Assembly: GCA_019240215.1 (NCBI GenBank)
Contig: JAFAYQ010000055.1
Span: 1 to 45,754, forward strand
Length of the DNA stretch: 45,754 nucleotides
Source of the DNA: Actinomycetota bacterium
GTDB taxonomy: Bacteria > Actinomycetota > Actinomycetes > Streptosporangiales > Streptosporangiaceae
Reading direction: 5' to 3'
In this document: positions 24,156 to 32,395 of the stretch, one piece after another
Layout: each line of letters begins with the position of its first letter
How positions within the stretch are numbered: the stretch's first letter is position 1
Translations under genes and position numbers: made by a program
The notes under the pieces: model-generated
What the model saw: only the letters and a program-made list of their open reading frames with translations
Told to the model about the DNA's origin: nothing
Databases searched by the model: none

Positions 24156-25052
24156 ATGGTGTTCGTCGGCGGCAGCGTGGCGGTCTCCGGCGTGCTGGCC
24201 GGGGCGCCGTTCTACACCGCCGAAGCGATCCGCTACGCGGCCGCCTGCCTGCTGCTGGTGCTGTTCGCCCGCTGCGCCAAGCAGACCCTGGTCTGGCCGC
24301 GGCGGACCGAATGGCTGTGGCTGGTCGGCATCGCCGTCACCGGCCTGGTGCTGTTCAACATCGCGCTGGTCCAGGGCTCCCACCACGCCGAACCGGCCGT
24401 GCTCGGGGTGGCGGTGGCCTGTGTGCCGCCGCTGCTGGCGGTGGCCGGGCCGCTGCTGGAACGGTCCCGGCCCCGGCCCGCGGTGGTCGCCGCCGCCCTC
24501 GTCGTCACCGGCGGGGCCGCCCTCATCCAGGGCCTCGGCCGCACCGACGCGATCGGCGTCGGCTGGGCGGCCGTGGTGTTCGGCTGCGAGGTGGCGTTCA
24601 CCCTGCTGGCCGTCCCGGTGCTCGGCCGCCTCGGCCCCTGGGGGGTGTCGGTCCACACCACCTGGATCGCCACCATCATGTTCGGCCTGCTCGGGCTGAC
24701 CCGCGAAGGCCCGGCCGCCGTGACCCGGCTGACCGCGCACGGCTGGCTGGCCGTCGGCTACCTGGCCGTCGCCGTCACCGCGGTCGCCTTCGTGCTCTGG
24801 TACACCGGCGTATCCCGGCTCGGCGCCGGCCGGGCCGGGCTGCTGACCGGGGTGGCCCCGGTCGCCGCCGCCATCACCGGCGTCCTGCTCGGCAGCCCGG
24901 TGCCCCGCCCCCAGGTCTGGGCCGGCATCGCCGTCGTCGTGGCCGGCCAGATCCTCGGCCTCCGCCGGGCCTCCCGCCGCGCCCCCGCCAGCCCCGAAGC
25001 CACCGCTCTCGCCGACGCCTCCACCCTCCCCGCCAGCCCCGAGCGGCACTGA
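24156..25052 (+). CDS. EamA/DMT-family permease, start region probably frameshifted
   Basis: 298 aa as written from the ATG at 24156, with about ten membrane helices in two EamA halves (FVGGSVAVSGVLAGAPFYTAEAIRYAAA ... AVAFVLWYTGVSRLGAGRAGLLTGVAPVAAAITG). The coding frame appears to begin earlier: upstream it reads SSPGPTAPASGPAIACCISG without a start codon, back to a stop near 24028. A well-placed GTG at 24040 opens another frame (VTDVSLPDPTLTSPP). One missing C in the C6 run at 24078-24083 would join them into a natural N-terminus. So this is either a real frameshift, a sequencing error, or a true start at 24156. It is probably controlled by the divergent MocR regulator. Confidence 0.85.
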   Translation: MVFVGGSVAVSGVLAGAPFYTAEAIRYAAACLLLVLFARCAKQTLVWPRRTEWLWLVGIAVTGLVLFNIALVQGSHHAEPAVLGVAVACVPPLLAVAGPLLERSRPRPAVVAAALVVTGGAALIQGLGRTDAIGVGWAAVVFGCEVAFTLLAVPVLGRLGPWGVSVHTTWIATIMFGLLGLTREGPAAVTRLTAHGWLAVGYLAVAVTAVAFVLWYTGVSRLGAGRAGLLTGVAPVAAAITGVLLGSPVPRPQVWAGIAVVVAGQILGLRRASRRAPASPEATALADASTLPASPERH

Positions 25053-25065
25053 AAAAGCGTTTTGG

Positions 25066-25071
25066 TAGCGT
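25066..25071 (+). promoter_or_regulatory. -10 element for the leaderless LLM oxidoreductase gene
   Basis: TAGCGT followed by seven bases and the ATG at 25079. No Shine-Dalgarno sequence lies before the start, so a leaderless transcript is likely. Confidence 0.45.
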
Positions 25072-25078
25072 CGTTTAC

Positions 25079-26062
25079 ATGAAGTTTGCCTGGCTGTGCA
25101 GCCACGAGGAGTACCAGCCGGAAGCCCTGGTCGACCAGGCCGTCGCGGCCGAAGAGGCCGGGTTCGACATGGTGCTCGGCTCGGACCACTTCCACCCCTG
25201 GGTGGACGACACGTCCGCGGCCGGGTTCGTCTGGTCGTGGCTGGGTGCGGTGGCCGCGCAGACCGAGCAGGTCCTGCTCGGCACCGCGGTGACCTGCCCG
25301 CTGTTCCACTACCACCCGGCCCTGGTGGCCCAGATGGCCGCGACCGTCGACCGGCTGTCCGGCGGCCGCCTGCTCCTCGGGCTCGGCACCGGTGAGGCCA
25401 TCAACGAGCGCCCGCTGGGCTGGTCGTTCCCGGGCTACAAGGGACGCCAGGAGCGCATGCAGGAGGCGCTGGAGATCATCCACCGGCTGTTCGCGGGGGA
25501 GAAGCTCAGCTTCGACGGCCAGCACTACAAGACCGAGACCGCCAAGCTGTACTCGCCGCCCATCGGCGAGGTGCCCGCGCTGATGGCGGCGGGCGGCCCC
25601 AAGTCGGCCGCGTTCGCCGGCGAGTACGCGGACGGCCTGATCACCAGCGTGAAGGACCCGGCCGACACGGTCGCCAAGGTCATCAACCCCTACCGGGAAG
25701 CGGCGGCCGCCCGCGGCCGCGCCCAGCGGGTGCTGGCCACCCGCTGGACGGTGCTGGCCGGTAACAACGACGAGGCCTGGCGGGCGCTGTCGGCCATGCG
25801 CGGCCTGCGTGCCCCCGGCCGGCTGGAGACCGCCGACCCGGCCGAGCTGCGCTACCGGGCCGACGAGATGGACCGGGCCGAGGTGATCGGCAGCTACACC
25901 GTGGTCCCGGACGCGGGGGGCCTGGTCGAGGCCTACCGGCCGCTGGTAACGGACGTTGGCGCCGATATGGTGTCGATCCAGGTCATGTCGGACGACCCGA
26001 TGGCCACCATCGCGATGATCGGGAAGGAAGTTCTGCCTGCTCTGCGCGCCGCGGCTGGTTAA
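25079..26062 (+). CDS. LLM-class F420-dependent oxidoreductase (G6PDH-like)
   Basis: 327 aa from the leaderless ATG at 25079. It is a luciferase-like TIM-barrel: MKFAWLCSHEEYQPEALVDQAVAAEEAGFD, SDHFHPW, then GLGTGEAINERPLG and GGPKSAAFAGEYADGLI. The SDHFHPW stretch and GTGEAINE loop match F420-dependent glucose-6-phosphate dehydrogenase-like enzymes, which use coenzyme F420. The substrate is not readable. F420 use fits an actinomycete. The next gene starts 30 bases downstream with its own -10 element. Confidence 0.92.
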   Translation: MKFAWLCSHEEYQPEALVDQAVAAEEAGFDMVLGSDHFHPWVDDTSAAGFVWSWLGAVAAQTEQVLLGTAVTCPLFHYHPALVAQMAATVDRLSGGRLLLGLGTGEAINERPLGWSFPGYKGRQERMQEALEIIHRLFAGEKLSFDGQHYKTETAKLYSPPIGEVPALMAAGGPKSAAFAGEYADGLITSVKDPADTVAKVINPYREAAAARGRAQRVLATRWTVLAGNNDEAWRALSAMRGLRAPGRLETADPAELRYRADEMDRAEVIGSYTVVPDAGGLVEAYRPLVTDVGADMVSIQVMSDDPMATIAMIGKEVLPALRAAAG

Positions 26063-26080
26063 TTTCGGCGAACGTGGACA

Positions 26081-26086
26081 TATGTT
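26081..26086 (+). promoter_or_regulatory. -10 element for the leaderless L,D-transpeptidase-like gene
   Basis: TATGTT followed by six bases and the GTG at 26093; no Shine-Dalgarno sequence. This is the second leaderless-type start in a row. Confidence 0.45.
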
Positions 26087-26092
26087 TACGCT

Positions 26093-26866
26093 GTGACCCC
26101 CCGGAACCTGGGACGCCTGATCCTGGGCACGTCCTGGCTGGCCGCCGTCACCGTGGGTTGCGCCAGCGCCGCGTCCGCCACATCCCCCGTCGCTCAGTCC
26201 GCACCGGTGTCCCGGCCCGCCTCCGGGCTGGGTCCGCAACCCGATAACCCGCTGGTCCGCCCGGCCAACCAGCCCTCCCCGGTGACCGCCGATCCGCTGC
26301 CCGACTGGGCCGCCCCGCTGCTGGCCAGCAACGTCCCGGCCTCGGCGGGGCAGGCCGTGATCGTCACCGCCCCGTCCACGTCCAGCACCACCAACACGGT
26401 GTCGCTGTGGACCCGGACCGCCACCGGCTGGCAGCAGACCGGCCCGTTGATGCCCGGCCACAACGGCGACGAGGGATGGTCGGCCCACCGCAAGGCCGGC
26501 GACCTGACCACCCCGACCGGCACCTACACGCTGACCGCGGCGGGCGGGGTGCTGCCCAACCCCGGCACCCGCGAGCCCTACGAGCACAGCGCCTCGTACT
26601 TCCACACCGGCGGCCGGTTCCTCGGCCACAACACCGCCGGCGTTTTCGACTACGTGGTGGCGATCGACTTCAACCGGGTCGCCGGCTCTGAGGTGTCGAG
26701 CGAGGATGAGCCAAACGGCCAGGCCGAAGGCGACGACATCTGGCTGCACGTCGACAACGGCGCCCCCACCCTCGGCTGCGTCACCGTGGCCAAGGCCGAC
26801 ATGGTCACGATCCTGCGCTGGCTCGACCCCAGCCAGCACCCCGTCATCGTGCTCAGTGCTGGCTAA
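26093..26866 (+). CDS. Secreted L,D-transpeptidase-like (YkuD-type) protein
   Basis: 257 aa. The N-terminus is a signal peptide with RNLGRLILGTSWLAAVTVGCASAAS; the Cys in VGC-A may be a lipobox, though a plain signal peptidase site after ASA is also possible. A Pro-rich linker is followed by a catalytic domain with RKAGDLTTPTGTYTL and DIWLHVDNGAPTLGCVTV. The LGC cysteine (about 222) and the His in WLHV match the HxxN...S/T-x-GC motif of YkuD enzymes that cross-link peptidoglycan stems, although the motif is non-standard. No peptidoglycan-binding domain is attached, so a different acyl acceptor is possible. Confidence 0.82.
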   Translation: MTPRNLGRLILGTSWLAAVTVGCASAASATSPVAQSAPVSRPASGLGPQPDNPLVRPANQPSPVTADPLPDWAAPLLASNVPASAGQAVIVTAPSTSSTTNTVSLWTRTATGWQQTGPLMPGHNGDEGWSAHRKAGDLTTPTGTYTLTAAGGVLPNPGTREPYEHSASYFHTGGRFLGHNTAGVFDYVVAIDFNRVAGSEVSSEDEPNGQAEGDDIWLHVDNGAPTLGCVTVAKADMVTILRWLDPSQHPVIVLSAG

Positions 26867-26973
26867 TCTCCGTACTGGCTAATCTCAGTGCTGGCTGACT
26901 GGAACAGAAAAAGCCACCTCCAGGTTGGCGCCTTTAGGTAAGTACCGAGATCGCCATCGTGAAGGAGACGGCA

Positions 26974-27357
26974 GTGTCCCGACAGGTTCTGGAGCCCAGC
27001 GCCAAGCACCCGATCACGATCGAGCCGACCGCCGGGCAGGTGGTGGTCCGCGTCGGGGACACCGTGGTGGCCAACTCGGCGCACGCGCTGACCCTGCAGG
27101 AGTCGACCTACCCGGCCGTGCAGTACATCCCGCTGGCCGACGTCGACCAGAGCCTGCTGCGCCGGACCGACACCTCCACCTACTGCCCGTTCAAGGGCGA
27201 CGCCAGCTACTACAGCGTCGCGACTCCCGACGGCGCCACCGTCACCGACGCGATCTGGACCTACGAGCAGCCGCACGCGGCCGTGTCCGAGATCAAGGAT
27301 CACGTGGCCTTCTACGCTGACCGCGCCACCGTCACCGTCGAGCCCGCCAGCGCCTGA
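26974..27357 (+). CDS. DUF427 family protein
   Basis: 127 aa from the GTG at 26974, chosen because AAGGAG lies six bases upstream; an in-frame GTG at 26959 overlaps that site. The family hallmarks are GQVVVRVGDTVVANSAHAL, ESTYPAVQYIPLADV, TYCPFKGDASYYSV and the closing FYADRATVTVE. DUF427 domains form a small beta-barrel; the biochemical role is unsettled. The SDR gene starts nine bases after its stop, so the two are likely co-transcribed. Confidence 0.92.
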   Translation: MSRQVLEPSAKHPITIEPTAGQVVVRVGDTVVANSAHALTLQESTYPAVQYIPLADVDQSLLRRTDTSTYCPFKGDASYYSVATPDGATVTDAIWTYEQPHAAVSEIKDHVAFYADRATVTVEPASA

Positions 27358-27366
27358 CCGGCGCCG

Positions 27367-28116
27367 ATGACCACCGCGGAGCCCGAGCCTTTTCGCGGCC
27401 GGGTGGCCCTGGTCACCGGCGGCAGTGGCGGCATCGGGCAGGCGGTTGCGCTCGCCCTGGCCGCTGAGGACGCCCAGGTCGCCGTCCATTACGGTCATCA
27501 ACGTGACGCTGCTGAAAGGGTGGTCGCCCAACTTACCGGCCAGGGTGCCCGGGCGGTCGCACTCGGGGCCGACCTCAGCTCACCGGATGCCCCCGGTGAA
27601 CTGGTCACCGCCACCGAACAGGCCCTGGGCCCGATCGACCTGCTGATCAGCAACGCCGGCCTCGGCGAGCGCCGGACGCTGGAAGAGGTCACCGTCGCCG
27701 ACTTCGACGAAACCCTGGCGGTGAACCTGCGCGCCCCGTTCCTGCTGGCCCAGCGCGTGCTGCCGGGGATGCGGGAGCGCGGCTTCGGCCGCGCCCTGTT
27801 CGTGTCCTCGGTGGCCGCGTTCACCGGCGGGATCGTCGGCCCGCACTACGCCTCGTCCAAGGCCGGACTGCACGGTCTGGTCCACTTCCTGGCGTCCCGT
27901 TTCGCCCCCGACGGCATCACCGTCAACGGCCTGGCCCCGGCCCTGATCACCGGCACCGGCATGCTCCCCGGCGAACCCGCCGACCTGGCCCGCCGGATCC
28001 CCGTCGGCCGCCTCGGCCACCCGGCCGAGGTCGCCCGCCTGGCCCTGTCCATCCTCGCCAACCCCTACGTCACCAACCAGGTCATCTCCATCGACGGCGG
28101 CTCCCACCCCCGCTGA
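27367..28116 (+). CDS. Short-chain dehydrogenase/reductase (FabG-like)
   Basis: 249 aa. The cofactor motif TGGSGGIG (17-24), NAG (96-98), and the catalytic S148, Y161 and K165 (YASSK) are present. The C-terminal SIDGGSHPR end is typical of FabG-type 3-oxoacyl reductases. NADP preference and substrate cannot be told. It is co-directional with and nine bases downstream of the DUF427 gene. Confidence 0.92.
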   Translation: MTTAEPEPFRGRVALVTGGSGGIGQAVALALAAEDAQVAVHYGHQRDAAERVVAQLTGQGARAVALGADLSSPDAPGELVTATEQALGPIDLLISNAGLGERRTLEEVTVADFDETLAVNLRAPFLLAQRVLPGMRERGFGRALFVSSVAAFTGGIVGPHYASSKAGLHGLVHFLASRFAPDGITVNGLAPALITGTGMLPGEPADLARRIPVGRLGHPAEVARLALSILANPYVTNQVISIDGGSHPR

Positions 28117-28312
28117 CAACAGCAAGAAGCCAGCCGACCTGAGCAGCCTCAGCCACGTCAGCTCGACGGCGACCCCGCGCCCCGCCCATCACCTGATAAC
28201 AGCAAGAAGTGGGTTACTCAAGCCCAGCCGCCGTGACCCCGCCAGCCCCGCACTGAGCAGCCGCCCCAGCCGCGGTGACCCCGCAAGCGCCGCCCCAGCC
28301 GCTCCAGCCGCC

Positions 28313-28948
28313 TCAGCCCGTCAGCCGCTCCCGGTTGGCCTCGGCCACGTCCTGCGCCGCCTGCTCGTCCCCGCGCTCGCGCAGCCCCTCAATCACTGCC
28401 GCCACGTCCGCCTCCGGCCGGTTCTGGCTCAGCTTGGCCTTGGCCTCGATGCGGGTGATGGCCAGCTCAACCCCTACGATTGCCCGCAGCTGGCCCGCCA
28501 CGAACTTCTCTGGTGCGTCGTCCACCGACCACGGCTCCGCCCGGGCCGCCTCGTGCTTGGCGGTCAGCCGCCGCACCAGGTTTTCCACCCAGACCGGGTC
28601 GTCGTGCACGATCAGGTTGCCGTAGACGTGGGCGGTGACGTAGTTCCAGGTGGGGACGACCCGGCCGTGTTCGCGCTTCGACTGGTACCAGCCGGGGGAG
28701 ATGTAGGCATCGGCGCCGCGCACGATGACCAGGGACTCACCCCGGGCGGCGATCCGCCACTGGTCGTTGTTGCGCGCCACGTGGCCGAGCAGGGCGCCGT
28801 GCGGGCCCGCCTCCGGATCGAACACGAACGGCAGCAACGTGGCCAGCAGCCCCTGATCCGTGTTCGTGATCAGATCAGCGGCGCCATGGTGCACCAGCAG
28901 CTCGTGCACCTGAGCATCGTCAACTGCGAAATGCGCCGGTACATACAT
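28313..28948 (-). CDS. PaiB-like FMN-binding protein
   Basis: 211 aa of the FMN-binding/PaiB (pyridoxamine-oxidase-fold) family. It starts MYVPAHFAVDD and carries GALLGHVARNNDQWR, AYISPGWYQSKREHGRVVPTWNYV and the closing KLSQNRPEADVAAVIEGL, all family hallmarks. PaiB was described as a negative regulator of sporulation and protease genes in Bacillus, but most members are probably FMN-binding proteins of unknown role. The start is leaderless: TAGATT lies six bases before the ATG. The 30-bp array lies roughly 80 bases further upstream. Confidence 0.92.
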   Translation of the reverse strand: MYVPAHFAVDDAQVHELLVHHGAADLITNTDQGLLATLLPFVFDPEAGPHGALLGHVARNNDQWRIAARGESLVIVRGADAYISPGWYQSKREHGRVVPTWNYVTAHVYGNLIVHDDPVWVENLVRRLTAKHEAARAEPWSVDDAPEKFVAGQLRAIVGVELAITRIEAKAKLSQNRPEADVAAVIEGLRERGDEQAAQDVAEANRERLTG

Positions 28949-28954
28949 GCCACG

Positions 28955-28960
28955 AATCTA
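28955..28960 (-). promoter_or_regulatory. -10 element for the leaderless paiB-like gene
   Basis: On the minus strand TAGATT (28960 to 28955) is followed by six bases and the ATG at 28948. No Shine-Dalgarno sequence. Confidence 0.5.
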
Positions 28961-28980
28961 TGCCGAATCCCCGCCCAGGG

Positions 28981-29025
28981 CCCACCCGGCCGGGGCCCAC
29001 CCGGCCGGGGTCCCTCCGGCCGGGG
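28981..29025. repeat. Three 15-bp tandem repeats
   Basis: CCCACCCGGCCGGGG occurs twice (28981-28995, 28996-29010) and a variant TCCCTCCGGCCGGGG once (29011-29025). The core CCGGCCGGGG contains a palindrome. It borders the 30-bp array on the paiB side. Confidence 0.9.
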
Positions 29026-29037
29026 TCCGTCGACCAT

Positions 29038-29354
29038 GACAGCATCTGCTGTCAGCGCCGAGCCGATCACAGCACCTGCTGTCAGCGCCGACCCGATCAC
29101 AGCACCTGCTGTCAGCGCCGACCCGATGTCAGCATCTGCTGTCAGCGCCGACCCGATGTCAGCACCTGCTGTCAGCGCCAACCCGATGTCAGCATCTGCT
29201 GTCAGCACCGAGCCGATGTCAGCATCTGCTGTCAGCGCCGAGCCGACGACAGCATCTGCTGTCAGCGCCGCGCCGATGTCAGCATCTGCTGTCAGCGCCG
29301 AGCCGACGTCAGCATCTGCTGTCAGAAGCGAACCCATGTCAGCATCTGCTGTCA
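29038..29354. repeat. 30-bp tandem array of palindromic units, about 10.5 copies
   Basis: Ten full 30-bp units (29041-29340) and a partial eleventh. Each starts AGCAYCTGCTGTCAG and continues with the more variable CGCCGAGCCGATGT-type half. The core CAGCA-YC-TGCTG is a dyad in most units, and around 29036-29053 it extends to TGACAGCA-TC-TGCTGTCA. The spacing is strictly 30 bp, about three helical turns, with no spacers, so it is not CRISPR. All frames stay open because the unit is a multiple of three without stops. Differences between units are not biased to third positions and codon use is unlike that of neighbours, so I treat it as non-coding. It lies between the paiB-like promoter and the panB 3' end, filling a 437-base region without a recognised gene. 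Confidence 0.9.
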
Positions 29355-29385
29355 CTAGCTGGCTGCTGACCGCGGCTGGCTGGCG

Positions 29386-30270
29386 TTACTGGTAGGACTC
29401 CGCTGGCCCCGGGAAGTTCCCCGACACCACATCCCGGGCGTACGCCGCCGCCGCGTCGCGCAGGATCGCGCCGACGTTGGCGTACTGCCTTACGAACTTG
29501 GGCGTCCGCGGCGACAGCCCAGCCATGTCCTGCCACACCAGTACTTGAGCGTCACAGTCCGGCCCGGCGCCGATGCCGATCGTCGGAATCGTCAGCGACT
29601 CGGTGACCCGCGACGCTAGCGGAGCCGGCACCGCCTCGAGCACGATCGCGAACGCGCCGGCCGCCTCCATCGCCTTGGCGTCCTGCAGCAGCCGGTCGCC
29701 GTCCTCGCCGCGGCCCTGCACCCGGAAGCCGCCGAACGCGTGCACCGACTGCGGGGTCAGGCCTACGTGCGCCATCACCGGTACGCCGGCCGCGACCAGG
29801 TCCTCGACCTGGCGGGCGACCCGGTGGCCACCTTCCAGCTTGATCGCGTGGGCGCCCGACTCCTTGAGGAACCGGCTGGCAGTGGCCAGCGCGTCCTGGC
29901 TCGACCCCTGGTAGGAACCGAACGGCAGGTCGGCCACGACCATCGCCCGGCTGGTGCCGCGGACCACCGCCGCGGTCAGCGGGATGAGATCGTCGACGGT
30001 GACCGGGATCGTGGTGTCGTGCCCGAACACGACCATGCCGGCTGAGTCCCCGACCAGCAGCACCGGGATCCCGGCCTCGTCGAAGATGTGGGCGGTGAGG
30101 GCGTCGTAGGCGGTCAGCATCGGCCACTTCTCGCCCCGGGCCTTGGCGGCGGCGATGTCGCGGACGGTGACCCGCCGCCCGGCCTTGCCGCCGTACAGCG
30201 GTTCGGGGGCCGGCTTGCTGGTCCGCTCTCCCGTAGCGGCCACGCCTGATCCTTCTGCCTGCAGATTCAT
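29386..30270 (-). CDS. panB: 3-methyl-2-oxobutanoate hydroxymethyltransferase
   Basis: 294 aa from the ATG at 30270, chosen for the GGAGG six bases upstream; longer in-frame starts lack one. PanB transfers a hydroxymethyl group from methylene-tetrahydrofolate to ketoisovalerate, the first committed step of pantothenate synthesis. Visible motifs are [33 protein letters not shown] (metal Asp), [25 protein letters not shown] and [20 protein letters not shown] divergent serine hydrolase gene begins about 200 bases away. No panC or panD lies in the window. Confidence 0.96.
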   Translation of the reverse strand: MNLQAEGSGVAATGERTSKPAPEPLYGGKAGRRVTVRDIAAAKARGEKWPMLTAYDALTAHIFDEAGIPVLLVGDSAGMVVFGHDTTIPVTVDDLIPLTAAVVRGTSRAMVVADLPFGSYQGSSQDALATASRFLKESGAHAIKLEGGHRVARQVEDLVAAGVPVMAHVGLTPQSVHAFGGFRVQGRGEDGDRLLQDAKAMEAAGAFAIVLEAVPAPLASRVTESLTIPTIGIGAGPDCDAQVLVWQDMAGLSPRTPKFVRQYANVGAILRDAAAAYARDVVSGNFPGPAESYQ

Positions 30271-30469
30271 GAAGAACCTCCACGTCTCGAGGCGCCCCTG
30301 CGGCGTCCCCGGACATTCCGATGATGACATGCCCGGGCGGCTGGTTGAAACCTCTGTGACATATCCGTGTTACCCCTCACCTGCGGCTCAAGCACAGATC
30401 GTGGCCGGCCCACCCGGACGGGTCGCGGTCCTGAGAAACTGGCGTCTTGGATCAGCGGGGAGGACACCG

Positions 30470-32302
30470 ATGACGGAGCACCAGCCGGAGCACCAGGCGG
30501 AGCTGACCGGCCAGCAGCCGGAGCTCACCGGCGCCGATTTCGACCTGGTGGACGCGCAGGCGGCCGAGTACGCCGCGCGCGGCCGCGAGCCCGGCCTGGC
30601 CTACGGCGTGGTGGCCGGCGGCCGGCTGGTGCACGCCGGGGGACTGGGCGAACGGCGGGCCGGTGGCCCGGTCCCGGACGCCGGCACCGTGTTCCGGATC
30701 GCTTCGATGACCAAGAGCTTCACCGCCACGATGGTGCTGCGGCTGCGCGACGAGGGCGCGCTGAGCCTGGACGACCCGGCCGAGCAGTACGTGCCCGAGC
30801 TGCGCGACTGGCCCCCGGTCACCCCCGACGCCCAGCCGGTCCGGATCCGGCACCTGCTCACGATGACGGCCGGGTTCCCGACCGACGACCCCTGGGGCGA
30901 CCGCGAGCAGGGCACGCCGCTGCCCGAGTTCTCGGCGTTCCTGGCCCGCGGGGTCAGCTTCAACTGGGCGCCCGGCACCCGGTTCGAGTACTCCAACCTC
31001 GGTTACGCGATCCTCGGCCGGGTCATCGCGGCCGTGACCGGCGAACCCTACAAGGACGTGATCAAGGCCCGGCTGCTCGAACCGCTGGGGATGTCCTCGA
31101 CCGGCTACGAGGCGGCCGAGTTCGCGCCCGAGGTGCTGGCGGCCGGGCACCGCCGTGACGGGACCAGCTGGGCCGAGCTGCCGGTCGCCCCGTACGGGGC
31201 GTTCGCCCCCATGGGCGGGGTGTTCAGCACGGTCGCGGACCTGGCCCGCTGGGTCAGCGGGTTCGCCGCCGCCTGGCCGCCCGGGCGCCAGGACGCGGGC
31301 CCGTCGCACCCGCTGGCCCGCGCCAGCCGCCGGGAGATGCAGCTGCCGCAGGTGGCCACCGGTCAGCTGCGCGGCCCCGCCCCGCTGCCGGGCAGCGCGG
31401 CCACCGGCGGCTACGGGTTCGGCCTGTTCGTCGACGAGGATCCCCAATGGGGCCGGATCGTGCACCACAGCGGCGGCTACCCGGGCTTCGGCAGCAACAT
31501 GCGCTGGCACCCGGCCACCGGCATCGGCGTGATCACCCTCGGCAACAGCACCTACGCCCCGGTGTCGCAGCTGGCCGCCCGGCTGCTGCTGACCGTGCTC
31601 GGCCAGCGGGCCCAGCGCCTGGTTGGGCCCGGGCACCAAGGCTCCCCGCCCGCCGAGCGGGCGCTGGCCCTGGCCCCGCGGCCCGCCCCGTGGCCGGCCA
31701 CGATCGCCGCCCGCGAGGAGATCGGCCGGCTGATGGACTCCTGGGATGACGCCGCCGCCGAGAAGCTGTTCGCCGGCAACGTCGACCTCGACCAGCCGCT
31801 GGCCGACCGCCGCCGCCGGATCGTCCTGGTCCGCGACCGGCTCGGCGGCCTCCACCCCGATCCCAGCCGCCCGCCCGAGTCCGACACCCCCGCCCACTGC
31901 CGCTGGTGGGTGGCGGGCCGCCACGGCGCCGCCCAGGCCGAGATCAAGCTCACCCCCGAGCAGCCGCCCCGGGTCCAGCTGTTCAGCCTGGCGGTCCCCC
32001 CAGCCGCCGGTTCGCCGCTGGCCGCCGCCGTGGCCGGGCTGATTGATTTGCTGAATGAAAGGGTGCCGGCCTGGCCGGACTCGCTTCCGGCGGCGGCGTC
32101 GCTCGACGTCGGGGTGACGGTGCGGCGGCTGCGGATGGCGGCCGCCTGGGCCGGTGCGTGCAGCCCGGGCGCGTTCCGGGCCGGGGACGGGGCGACCTCG
32201 GTCACCGTCGAGCTGGCCGGGGAGTTCGCCCCGCTCCAGCTGGCCGTCACCGTCAGCGCCGACGGCCAGATCCAGCTGGCCGACGTGATGCTGGCCGGCT
32301 GA
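30470..32302 (+). CDS. Class C beta-lactamase-fold serine hydrolase
   Basis: 610 aa from the ATG at 30470, with GGGGAGG eight bases upstream. The catalytic motifs of the class C/DD-peptidase-esterase family are S79-M-T-K82, Y174-S-N176 and H-H-S-G-G in the C-terminal half. The beta-lactamase domain covers about 25-385. About 220 further residues form a second beta-rich domain with PAHCRWWVAGRHGAAQAEIK, AVPPAAGSPLAAAV and FAPLQLAVTVSADGQIQLAD. No signal peptide is visible, so it probably acts in the cytosol as an esterase or peptidase. A hairpin follows at 32303-32323. Confidence 0.9.
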   Translation: MTEHQPEHQAELTGQQPELTGADFDLVDAQAAEYAARGREPGLAYGVVAGGRLVHAGGLGERRAGGPVPDAGTVFRIASMTKSFTATMVLRLRDEGALSLDDPAEQYVPELRDWPPVTPDAQPVRIRHLLTMTAGFPTDDPWGDREQGTPLPEFSAFLARGVSFNWAPGTRFEYSNLGYAILGRVIAAVTGEPYKDVIKARLLEPLGMSSTGYEAAEFAPEVLAAGHRRDGTSWAELPVAPYGAFAPMGGVFSTVADLARWVSGFAAAWPPGRQDAGPSHPLARASRREMQLPQVATGQLRGPAPLPGSAATGGYGFGLFVDEDPQWGRIVHHSGGYPGFGSNMRWHPATGIGVITLGNSTYAPVSQLAARLLLTVLGQRAQRLVGPGHQGSPPAERALALAPRPAPWPATIAAREEIGRLMDSWDDAAAEKLFAGNVDLDQPLADRRRRIVLVRDRLGGLHPDPSRPPESDTPAHCRWWVAGRHGAAQAEIKLTPEQPPRVQLFSLAVPPAAGSPLAAAVAGLIDLLNERVPAWPDSLPAAASLDVGVTVRRLRMAAAWAGACSPGAFRAGDGATSVTVELAGEFAPLQLAVTVSADGQIQLADVMLAG

Positions 32303-32323
32303 GGTCCGGTCACGCCCCGGACC
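32303..32323 (+). terminator. Short hairpin after the serine hydrolase gene
   Basis: GGTCCGG and CCGGACC (32303-32309, 32317-32323) with a seven-base loop directly follow the stop codon. There is no clear T tract, so it is a weak candidate terminator. Confidence 0.4.
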
Positions 32324-32395
32324 CGAAATATTACGAACCGCGAACCACTCGGCCTCCAGATCCGTGCTCTTGGGTGAGCACGGTGAGGAGCGATA

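Noticed and set aside
24758..26839. 693-codon minus-strand frame over the LLM oxidoreductase and transpeptidase-like genes
   Set aside because: It is antisense to three well-supported genes, low complexity, and has no domain.
28117..28312. Possible small gene or mobile element with ACAGCAAGAAG repeats between the SDR and PaiB-like genes
   Set aside because: Two ACAGCAAGAAG copies and several GTGACCCCGC words are visible, but there is no frame with a start site, no terminal repeats and no transposase.
29038..29354. CRISPR array
   Set aside because: The 30-bp units are contiguous with no unique spacers, and there are no cas genes nearby.
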